From positions 12,439,001-12,503,000 of the forward strand of contig NC_091247.1 in the NCBI RefSeq assembly GCF_042477335.2: a stretch of DNA of 64,000 nt, in the 5' to 3' direction. Each line of letters opens with the position of its first letter. The stretch's first letter is position 1. Both the position numbers and the translations under genes were made by a program. Positions 53,310-60,480 of this stretch are shown here, piece after piece. Source of the stretch: Ovis canadensis. Lineage: Eukaryota; Chordata; Mammalia; Artiodactyla; Bovidae. The notes beneath the pieces were generated by a model. That model did not search any database. It was not told where the DNA came from and saw nothing but the letters and a program-made list of their open reading frames with translations.

Positions 53310-53445
53310 TGCTGGGCATACATTCAATAAATATTTAAGTGCCTACTCTATGCCAGGCACTATTCTAAGGCATACAAAGAGAACAAATCAAAGAAACATT
53401 CTGCCCACGTGAAACCTTCAATCTACTGGTCATTCAATAACTATC
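53310..53445 (-). mobile_element. L2 3'-end fragment
   Basis: CATTCAATAAATATTTAAGT, GCCTACTCTATGCCAGGCAC, TATTCTAAGGCATAC and GAAACCTTCAATCTACTGG follow the L2 3' end in reverse. Confidence 0.7.
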
Positions 53446-53608
53446 ATAGCCTCAACGAGAGAACTGAAATGGGGAACAGGAGGGGCAATAGGTTCAGGGT
53501 TTCGGGGAAGAGATCCAGCACTTATGAATAGTTTCGTAGCTTGTGAGACGTTCATATAGATATCCTGAACAGGCTGTTGAATGAAAGCCTAGAGCTTTTA
53601 TTTTCTAC

Positions 53609-53786
53609 TCTTTTTTTTTTTTAATTAAGTTGATATGTTGCATTTTCATTTTTCTTCGGTTCAAGAAAATTTAATTTTTTTTGGCCTCGTAGCATGTGGG
53701 ATCTGAGTTCCGTGGCCAGGGATTGAACCGGGGCCCCCTGCAGTGGAAGCATGGAGTACTAACCATTGGACCGCCAGAGAATTTCC
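53609..53786 (-). mobile_element. CHR-2-type tRNA SINE
   Basis: T-rich start, TTGGCCTCGTAGCATGTGGG, GTGGCCAGGGATTGAACCGG, and head GTACTAACCATTGGACCGCC. Confidence 0.87.
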
Positions 53787-53804
53787 TCACTTGGAGCTTT
53801 TAGA

Positions 53805-53935
53805 TATTTGTGGTGGAGTTTTGGTAGTCATAATGGCATTTATCGGAGGGAAGTAAAGAATGCTAGATGTCCTGCAATGTATGGACAATTAGGCATCATG
53901 ATTTTTGGAATGTCACACTGGACATTTACATAGGT
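53805..53935 (+). mobile_element. MER5A-like DNA transposon fragment
   Basis: TTTTGGTAGTCATAATGGCA, GAATGCTAGATGTCCTGCAA, TGTATGGACAATTAGG and GATTTTTGGAATGTCA match the middle of MER5A in forward order at modest identity. Confidence 0.45.
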
Positions 53936-54654
53936 GAAAGTTCTATGTACAGTTATCTAAGCCTAACAACTAACTCCCTTTTTCAAACAAAGACAAAGTA
54001 CATTCTAGCATGATTTTAATATTCCAGGGAGGCAAATACTATGCAAAGTGAATGAAGATTACACCTTTTTGTGTTCAGACTCTACGAAGGGTTATTCACC
54101 ATTTTAGAAAATCGTGTCAGCAACCACAATTTTGCTGTGATGTTCAAGTCTCCTCCAGTTGGCAACTGAAGCTGTTGGTTTTGGGTCAATGGTTCTCAAA
54201 CAGCAAGGTGCATGTGATCACCTGGGGATCTTGTTTCTTTTCTTCTTTTTCTATAAAGAATAGAAGAGACTGTTTGGAAGACAATGGAAAGAATCCAGGA
54301 GAGAAGAAGAGGCTGACCACAACAGAGGCACGTTAAGGGATGAAGTCCCTTAGAGGGTAGGTAAGGAGGGCATCCAGGCACAGGGGAAGGACCTGGTCTT
54401 GGTGAGAAGAGCTAGGTTTTGTAAAAAGAGGGGAGGATGAGAGAATGGCTGAAGGTACATGTAGATTTAGAAAGATGATGGCACAAAGTTGAGGGATGTC
54501 CTATCCCCTAGGTCCCACCCCCCACTTAGGTCAGACTGGCCACCTTTCTGTTTCTAGCTTCTTTCTACTGTGGCCTAGGGTGGGGGGAGGGGTGGGGAAA
54601 CCAAGAATCGGAACACCAGACTGACTTGTACCTCTCAGGGCAAGTACTCTGGAA
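53936..54654. other. Mostly unassigned stretch
   Basis: At 54190-54235 GGTTCTCAAACAGCAAGGTG and TGATCACCTGGGGATCTTG resemble the end of a hAT-Charlie element. A G-rich patch lies at 54577-54597. No gene was recognised. Confidence 0.4.
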
Positions 54655-54923
54655 ACCAGGAAATATACTGGAATAAGAGAAAACAGAAACAGACTCACAG
54701 ACATAGAAAACAAATTTTTGGTTACCAAAGGGGAGGGGAGAGGGTAGGGTAAACTAGGAGTATGGGATTAACAGATGCACACTGCCACGTATAAAATAGA
54801 TAAATAACAAGGGTTTACCATACAGCACAGGGAACTATATTTAATATCTTGTAATAAATTATAGTGGGAAATAAATTTAAAAAGGATATGAACATATATA
54901 TAAACTAAATCACTTTTATGTAT

Positions 54924-55174
54924 GCTGCTGCTGCTAAGTCGCTTCAGTAGTGTCTGACTCTGTGCAACCCCATAGACGGCAGCTCACCAGGCTCCCCTGT
55001 CCCTGGGATTCTCCAGGCAAGAACACTGTAGTGGGTTGCCATTTCCTTCTCCACGCATGAAAGTGAAAAGTGAAAGTGAAGTTGCTCAGTCATGTTCGAC
55101 TTTTAGCGACCCCATGGACTGCAGCCTATGTACTCAGGCAAGAGTACTGGAGTGGGGTGCCATTGCCTTCTCCG
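54924..55174 (-). mobile_element. Bov-A2 SINE inside L1, with TSD
   Basis: GCTGCTGCTAAGTCGCTTCA, linker GCATGAAAGTGAAAAGTGAA, and a second unit with an internal deletion (GCAGCCTATGTACTCAGGC). The 12-bp duplication ACTTTTATGTAT lies at 54912-54923 and 55175-55186. Confidence 0.95.
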
Positions 55175-55222
55175 ACTTTTATGTATATATATAAAACTAA
55201 ATCACATATATATATATGAAAC

Positions 55223-56345
55223 TAAATGGAAAAAGCAAGAGCATTCCAGAAAAACATCTACTTCTGCTTTATTGACTACACCAAAGCCTTTGACTGTGTG
55301 GATCACAACGAATTGTGGAAAATTCTTCAAGAGAAGGGAATACCAGACCACCTTACCTGCCTCCTGAGAAATCTGTATGCAGGCCAAGAAGCAACAGTTA
55401 GAACTGGACATGGAACAGACTGGTTCAAAACTGGGAAAGGAATACATCAAGGCTGTATATTGTCACCCTGCTTGTTTAACTTACATGCAGAGTACACCAT
55501 GGGAAATGCCACGCTAAATGATTCACAAGCTAGAATCAAGATTGCCAGGGTAAATATCAACAACCTCAGATAATGCAGATGATACCACTCTAAGGGCAGA
55601 AAGCAAAAAGGAACTAAAGAGCCTTTACTTGAAGATGAGGGTGAAAGAAGAGAGTGAAAAAGCTGGCTTAAAACTCAACATTCAAAAAACTAAGATCATG
55701 GCATCAGATCCCATCACTTCATGGCAAATAGATGGGGAAACAATGGAAACAGTGAGAGACTTTATTTTTGGGGGCTCCAGAATCACTGCAGATGGTGACT
55801 GCAGCCATGAAATAAAAAGATGCTTGCTCCTTGGAAGAAAAGCTATGAACAACCTAGACAGCATATTAAAAAGCAGAGACATTACTTTGCCAACAAAAGT
55901 CCGTCTAGACAATGGTTTTCCAGTAGTCATGTATGGTTGTGAGAGTTGGACCATAAAGAAAGCTGAGGGCTGAAGAATTGATGCTTTTGAACTGTAGTGT
56001 TAGAGGACTCTTGAGGGTCCCTTGGGCTGCAAGGAGATCAAACCAGTTAATCCTAAAGGAAATCAGACCTGAATATTCATTGGAAGGACTAAGGCTGAGG
56101 CTGAAACTCCAATACTTTGGCTACCTGATGTGAAGAATCGACTCATTGGAAAAGACCCTGATGCTGGGAAAGATTGAGGGCAGGAGGAGGAGGGGATGAC
56201 AAAGGATGAGATGGTTGGATGGCATCACCAACTTGATGGCTGTGAGTTTGAGCAAGCTCCAGGAGTTGGTGAGGGACAGGGAGGTCTGGTGTGCTGCTGT
56301 CCATGGGGTCAAGTTGGGCATGACTGAGTGACTGAATGGAACTGA
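55223..56345 (+). mobile_element. BovB (RTE) LINE, 5'-truncated, 1.12 kb, inside L1
   Basis: Begins just before reverse transcriptase motif A (AGAAAAACATCTACTTCTGC) and runs to GACTGAGTGACTGAATGGAA. It stands between two pieces of the same L1, so it is younger than that L1. Indels and stop codons disable it. Confidence 0.93.
55226..55973 (+). pseudogene. BovB ORF2 reverse transcriptase remnant
   Basis: Two open blocks of the BovB reverse transcriptase: one with FIDYTKAFDCVDH (motif A, from 55268) and GCILSPCLFN; one with WQIDGETMETVRDF and PVVMYGCESW. Between them an inserted base near 55572 breaks the frame just before the catalytic ADD (55575-55583), with a stop codon in the upstream frame. 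In intact copies this enzyme copies RNA at a nicked target. Here it is dead. Confidence 0.92.
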
Positions 56346-56417
56346 AATCACTTTACTGTACACCTAAAACTAACACAATATTGTAAATCAGTTATACTCA
56401 AGTTAAAAAAGATATTG

Positions 56418-56550
56418 GAGGGAATTCCTTGGTGGTCCAATGGTTAGGATTCCTTGCTTCCACTGCTGGGACATGGGTTTGATCCCTGGTCAGGGAATTA
56501 AGATCCCACCTGCTGCCCCTTGTGTCCCCTTCCCCCTCGCCTCAAAAAAG
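56418..56550 (+). mobile_element. tRNA-derived SINE (CHR type)
   Basis: GGGAATTCCTTGGTGGTCCA, ATGGTTAGGATTCCTTGCTT, GGGTTTGATCCCTGGTCAGG, GAATTAAGATCCCACCTGCT, and a C-rich degraded tail. Confidence 0.88.
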
Positions 56551-56599
56551 ATACTGAAATAAGATATACTATTGAATACTTAATGCTGTCCAGTCCTCC

Positions 56600-56797
56600 A
56601 TTTAAGAACATTTTTACATTTTACAAAGTACCAAGCATCATACTTAGTGCTTGAGATATATTTCTCATTGGATCCTTACAACAACCATATTTTGTATGCA
56701 ATATTATTATCTCACTTGATAGATAAGTAAGACCTAGGGAGACTGATTTTCCAAGGTCACACAGCTAGTATACCCTGAACCCAGATTTTTTCACTGC
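56600..56797 (-). mobile_element. MIR SINE
   Basis: TACTTAGTGCTTGAGATATA, TCATTGGATCCTTACAACAA, TATCTCACTTGATAGATAAG and TCCAAGGTCACACAGCTAGT give a clear reverse MIR. Confidence 0.85.
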
Positions 56798-56889
56798 AGC
56801 TTGTCCCTCCTTCCCCTAGCAGACTCATGTTCTTCCTGAAAAGCCTATCTTTAATGATCTCATCTCACGTGTTCCCCATCCCACCCAGG

Positions 56890-57130
56890 ACGAGAGATGA
56901 CCCTGTCTTCTAGGTGCTTATAGTCCAGGAAGGCATCAGACAGCAAAAAAAAAAAAAAAAAGATTACAGTCTAGTGCTATAAGAATTCATCATTTCATGA
57001 GGCTGTTGTGCCAAGTGGAGGGAGTTTAGACAGTGCGTTGGAGGCAGCTAAGGAGTTCTGGGGCGAATACATTCTGAGATGGCTGATAAGAACACCAAGG
57101 AGTTTTTCAGGAGGATAAATAAAGGTATGG
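56890..57130 (-). mobile_element. L2 LINE fragment with A-run expansion
   Basis: GATGACCCTGTCTTCTAGG, TGCTTATAGTCCAGGAAGG, TCTAGTGCTATAAGAATTC and GAGTTTTTCAGGAGGATAAA follow the reverse L2 3' region. A 17-18 A run sits at about 56946-56963. Confidence 0.55.
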
Positions 57131-57299
57131 TGGTTGGGGGTGGGGAGAGGGTGTTGAAAATGATTTGGGGCCTAGCACCTGGCTCAGGAGGCTCAGAAGT
57201 GCCATACTATGTCAACTACAGTTCTTAAGTTCAATGTGACTGGAAGGTCAAGTTGGCCTAGAGGAGGAGGGAAAGAAAAGGGCACTTAAACTTAAGGTC

Positions 57300-57412
57300 A
57301 GATCACTCAAGCTTTTTAAGTTGATTTAGAGTGTTTACACTTTATTCTGTGAATGAAGCAAAGTGTCAAAATGTTTGGGCCTAGTATGTTTAAAAGGTGG
57401 AAGGGCCCAGAT
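57300..57412 (-). mobile_element. L2 LINE fragment
   Basis: GATTTAGAGTGTTTACACTT, TATTCTGTGAATGAAGC and AGTATGTTTAAAAGGTGG resemble the reverse L2 segment seen at 36900 and 45650. Confidence 0.45.
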
Positions 57413-57489
57413 GGGGGTGCTGTGGGAGATCCCTGCTGTACCCCCAGCTCTCCAAGCCTTGGCACTGAGCGGTCAGGTCGTTTCCACTC

Positions 57490-57612
57490 TAGGCTTGAAA
57501 TTCCTTTAGGGCAAGGAATTTCCTATCTCATTCACCTGTGCATCCCAGCCCCCAGCACAGAACCTGTCATGCAGGAGGCACTCAGACAGGGGTCCGACCT
57601 CGCTGGCAGAAT
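57490..57612 (+). mobile_element. L2 3'-end fragment
   Basis: GCTTGAAATTCCTTTAGGGC, TTCACCTGTGCATCCCAGCC, CAGCACAGAACCTGTCATGC and AGGAGGCACTCAGACAGG match the forward L2 3' end. Confidence 0.65.
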
Positions 57613-57799
57613 GCTGGATGCCAAGAAGGTGCTAGCTAGTGACTGGTAAAATAAAAAGCAAATCTTCCTTTCTTCCCCAGCAGTGCCGGGCCAGGGTTCA
57701 GCCGAAGTCTGACCTAACTCTAAGGAGGTCAGAGAAGCCCTGGCCCCCAGCTCAGTCCCAGGGAGGTCCCTGAGGGGTGGGAGGAGAGGAGGTTGTTGA

Positions 57800-58035
57800 C
57801 TAAAATGCAACCTCTGCTCAGTACCTGCAACGTGCTAGAAGAATTCGCACCTATTGTCTTTTCACCTATTGTCTCTCTCTTTTTTTTTTCTTCCATCCCA
57901 ACGGCTCCTAAATCAGAATTACTGTCCCAGTTTCCCGGACCAGGAAACTGAGGATCAGAGTGGTTCTGTAATTTGGTCAAGGTCACACAGCTGGTTGGTG
58001 CTGGCGGGGTGGAGGCTGGGTTTCAACCATTTACC
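57800..58035 (-). mobile_element. MIR SINE, last transposon before the promoter
   Basis: CCTCTGCTCAGTACCTGC, TCCCAGTTTCCCGGACCAGG, AAACTGAGGATCAGAGTGG, GGTCAAGGTCACACAGCTGG and GGAGGCTGGGTTTCAACC give a clear reverse MIR with a T-rich insertion in the middle. Confidence 0.83.
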
Positions 58036-58283
58036 TAGTCAAAGCTCATTAACTTCCCCCTCCTCCACCTGAGGAGGCGTTACGGCACCTACTCTATTTG
58101 CGTAGCCGCGAGGTCGGGGATACAGCGCACTGGGGCGCGGGGCGGGAGAGGCCGGCTCGCCCTAGCGGCGACCCGGAGCCGCTCCCAGATTCGGACGTTA
58201 CGAAGTTTCCGTGGATTTCGCTCGCCTCCCTTCCGCAGCTCGTCCCCGCTCCGCAGCACTTACGCCGCTAGCGCAGTAGGGCT

Positions 58284-58469
58284 CAGGTGCTGCCGCAGGC
58301 GGGGGCCTGCCGCCGGGAGGGAGGCAGGGACGCAGTTTACGTAAGCGTCTCCTCGCAGGTGCATGAGGCCGCCACCAGCGTGTGCTCCTTGCGCGCTCCC
58401 AGGTGCGTAGTTGGCGCAGGCGGCGGCGCGGCACGGCGGCGGCGGGCGCTGGCCGGCGCTCTCAGGTGC
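58284..58469 (+). promoter_or_regulatory. Cluster of four CAGGTGC words
   Basis: CAGGTGC occurs at 58284-58290, 58356-58362, 58400-58406 and 58463-58469, all in the same orientation. CAGGTG is the E2-box bound by SNAIL/ZEB/E-protein factors. The same letters as CAG|GTGCRT also fit a splice donor, best at 58400 (CAG|GTGCGT). Both readings are possible. Confidence 0.5.
58337..58344. promoter_or_regulatory. TTACGTAA bZIP palindrome
   Basis: A perfect TTACGTAA, the preferred site of PAR-bZIP and related factors (DBP, TEF, HLF, NFIL3; also C/EBP), lies about 270 bp upstream of the likely transcription start. One such 8-mer is expected by chance in a window of this size, so the CpG-island position is its only support. 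Confidence 0.4.
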
Positions 58470-58505
58470 GGTAGAGCGCGCGTGGAGGGGGCGCGCGACG
58501 AGTGA

Positions 58506-58549
58506 GGGGGCGGGCTTTCCGTTCCCCGGCAGCCGCGGGGCCCGCCCCC
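58506..58549. promoter_or_regulatory. Pair of opposed GC boxes
   Basis: GGGGGCGGGC at 58506-58515 and CCCGCCCC at 58541-58548 are SP/KLF-type sites on opposite strands, 25 bp apart, just upstream of the CCAAT box. Confidence 0.65.
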
Positions 58550-58557
58550 TGGCCCGG

Positions 58558-58562
58558 CCAAT
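58558..58562 (+). promoter_or_regulatory. CCAAT box
   Basis: GGCCAATGGGC matches the NF-Y consensus context well. It lies about 50-80 bp before the presumed start zone, the usual NF-Y distance. Confidence 0.65.
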
Positions 58563-58574
58563 GGGCGCGCTCGG

Positions 58575-58586
58575 CGACGTCACGTG
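58575..58586. promoter_or_regulatory. CRE-like site fused to CACGTG E-box
   Basis: CGACGTCACGTG holds a seven-of-eight match to the cAMP response element and, overlapping it, the palindromic E-box of USF/MYC-MAX-type factors. CREB/ATF and bHLH-zip proteins would compete for it. It lies just upstream of the likely start. Confidence 0.6.
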
Positions 58587-58590
58587 CTCG

Positions 58591-58608
58591 CCGCCGCCGC
58601 CGCCGCCG
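58591..58608. repeat. (CCG)6 run at the transcription start zone
   Basis: Six uninterrupted CCG units between the CRE/E-box and the presumed exon. Further runs are (GGC)n at about 58700-58716 and (CCG)6 at 58955-58972. Confidence 0.9.
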
Positions 58609-58609
58609 A

Positions 58610-58758
58610 AGCGGAGACCGGAGCCGCGAGCGCCACCAGGGCAGCAGCCGCCGCAGCCGCCGCCGCTGGGCTGAGGAGCCGGAGACGCAGGCTGACGAGG
58701 TGGCGGCGGCGGCGGAGCGGGAGCAGGGACCGGGCGCGGGCAGAGCGCGGCGGTGCGG
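58610..58758 (+). other. Probable first (non-coding) exon of an unidentified gene
   Basis: From just downstream of the CCG run to CGG|GTAGGC at 58759, a moderate splice-donor match. The start is approximate because such promoters initiate at many positions. The stretch has no ATG in good context, so it would be 5' UTR. Alternative donors downstream include GG|GTGAGTG at 59364 and CAGG|GTGAGC at 59533. Coding exons would lie beyond the right edge. Inferred from promoter layout, not from homology. Confidence 0.45.
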
Positions 58759-58805
58759 GTAGGCTGCGGCGGAGGGGCAGGCGCCTGCGCGGCGGGCCGT
58801 CCCGG

Positions 58806-58846
58806 GCGGGCGGCGGTTGAGGCGGCGGTTGAGGCGGTTGGCGGTG
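58806..58846. repeat. Short GGCGGTTGA tandem repeat
   Basis: GGCGGTTGAGGCGGCGGTTG continues with AGGCGGTTGGCGG, about three imperfect 12-bp units in the early intron. Confidence 0.75.
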
Positions 58847-59029
58847 CCGGCCCGGGCCCCGCATTGTTTGTTGTGCGTCCTTAGCAGCGGCGGCAGCGGC
58901 GGCCGGGGCGGAGAGCAGGGAGCAATCCCGGCCCCCGTGGCTCCGGCATTGTGGCCGCCGCCGCCGCCGCCGCAGTTGCGGTGCCCTGGCTGCTTCGGGC
59001 AAGGGCAGCCGGCAGTCTTCCTCACCTTC

Positions 59030-60480
59030 GTGGAGGGTTGGGGGGGGGGGGCAGGGTCCCGGCCCCGAGCGGGGAGAGGGCGTGGGCTGTGTGAGGAGAC
59101 CCGGCGCTGGGGGCTCTGGGTAGGATGGAGGGTGAAGGGCTCTGGGCAGGTGGAGGACGTTGGGGGCAGGGGCTGGGGGAGAAGCTACGGGGGGCGGCTG
59201 GAGGGTGTGGGCAGATTTGGTTGAGAAGGAAGGGTGGAGGGATCTGGCCCACTGGAGGGTGAGGCCTTTCGGCCAGATTGGGGAGACCCATGGGGGCCGG
59301 AGCGAGTGGGGGCAGCCTGTGGGGGTTCGGGAGGGTGTGAAGGAGGCTTAGGGAGGACAGGGGGTGAGTGTGATGGGATTGGAAGGAATCGAGGGAGGCA
59401 TGGAAGAGGCGGATGTCCCGGCCGGGGCTGCGTGTGAGGGGCACGGAGTGGGGCCAGATAGCAGGAAGACGGTGGACAGAAACGTGAAGGGAAATGTGGA
59501 AGAAGGTGTCCGGCTCGGGGCAGTGTGGCAGGGTGAGCGTGGAAAGAGGTTGTGGGGGGTGGGTGGAAGGAGGGTCTCTGGAGTGATGGAGAGGGAAATG
59601 GAGGGTGTTCAGGCAGGAGGAACGGGAGGGTAGGCCCAGAGGCTTCAGGAGACCCGGTGAGCGGTGTGAGGACAGGGTTTGTCCAGGAGGGAGGCAGGAG
59701 GGTGCTGAGGCTGGACAGATGGGCCTTGCCAGGGAAGAGCATGTGAGAGGAGAAGCAGGTATCTGATCTGGTGAGGCGCTCAGGGGAGAAGAGTAGAGGG
59801 CGGGCGATTGGAGCAGGGCCTGAGTTTGAGGGGTTTGGGAGAGAAGTCCTGACGGTAGTGAAGGGTGGTGGGGACGGAGAGGAGGTGCTGGGGCATTTAG
59901 TAGAGATCAGAGTGAGTGAAACGGAGGGTGTTCTGGAGGAAGTATGAATGAAGGTGGGGAGTATCAAGAGAGGGGACTTAAGGGTTGGGGAGACTTTGCA
60001 GGGGACCAGTGGAGTGCAGTGCGGAGGGCCAGAGGTGTGTGTGGGGGGAGGGAAATGTTCTTGGAGTGGCAGGTGAAGTGTGAGGACAGATGGAAGGGTT
60101 TCTAGGGCAGGACCTGTGGAGGGAAGTTGGGGAGAAGGAAAGAGAGGGGGTGGGGGGTGCGTGCTGAAGGGAGATGAGTAGAGGGGTGCAGTAGGGGTAA
60201 GTTCGAAGAAGTATACAGGTCTGTGTACAGTGTGGGAGGGAGAGAGGCATGGGTTTGGGGGCTATGGTAGAAGTGGGTAGGAGGGAACAAAGGGAAGGAA
60301 AGGGGGAAGATAGGATATTTTTGGGTAGAGGATGCTGAAAAATGCTTAGTGCCAGTAGTGGGGTAAGGAAAGGGTAAGGTGGGTATGTGTGTAGACATGT
60401 CTGTGACTAGAATGGGGTAGGTTGGGTTTGGGGCGGTGGTGGGGGAAGTAGGATGCCCAGGTTTAGAGCAGGAAATGACT
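59030..60480 (+). promoter_or_regulatory. G-skewed, R-loop-prone first-intron segment
   Basis: For about 1.4 kb after the CpG island the + strand is packed with GGG and GGGG runs and is poor in C, including 12 consecutive G at 59040-59051. Such skew downstream of CpG-island starts is associated with R-loops and G-quadruplexes on the non-template strand. It also makes the C-rich minus strand carry a 260-codon proline/serine-rich chance frame. Confidence 0.65.

Larger units (their letters stand above)
54655..56410 (+). mobile_element. L1 3' end (artiodactyl) split by Bov-A2 and BovB
   Basis: Pieces at about 54655-54911 (TTTTTGGTTACCAAAGGGG, CATACAGCACAGGGAACTAT, ATCTTGTAATAAATTATAGT), 55187-55222 (TATATAAAACTAAATCAC) and 56346-56410 (AATCACTTTACTGTACACCT, AATATTGTAAATCAGTTATA) join in L1 3'UTR order. 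Confidence 0.87.
58090..59115 (+). promoter_or_regulatory. CpG-island promoter of an unidentified gene
   Basis: About 1 kb of very GC-rich, CpG-dense DNA, in sharp contrast with everything to its left. It holds GC boxes (GGGGGCGGGC at 58506-58515; CCCGCCCC at 58541-58548), a CCAAT box (58558-58562), a CRE-like word joined to a CACGTG E-box (58575-58586), several CGG/CCG runs, and no TATA box. This is the usual design of a broadly expressed mammalian promoter with dispersed start sites. The + direction is favoured by the G-over-C skew to the right and the donor site at 58759. I could not recognise the gene. Confidence 0.88.

Noticed and set aside
58610-58758. Naming the gene from its first exon
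   Set aside because: The GC-rich 5' UTR is not distinctive enough to recognise by eye. Any symbol would be a guess.
58462-59025. 187-codon minus and 86-codon plus arginine/alanine-rich frames in the CpG island
   Set aside because: CGG/CCG-rich DNA seldom makes stop codons, so such frames are automatic. They overlap each other and the promoter elements.
59185-59967. 260-codon minus-strand open frame, the longest in the window
   Set aside because: Pure proline/serine/threonine/leucine composition produced by the G-skew of the + strand. No domain, no start context, and the promoter evidence points to the other strand.
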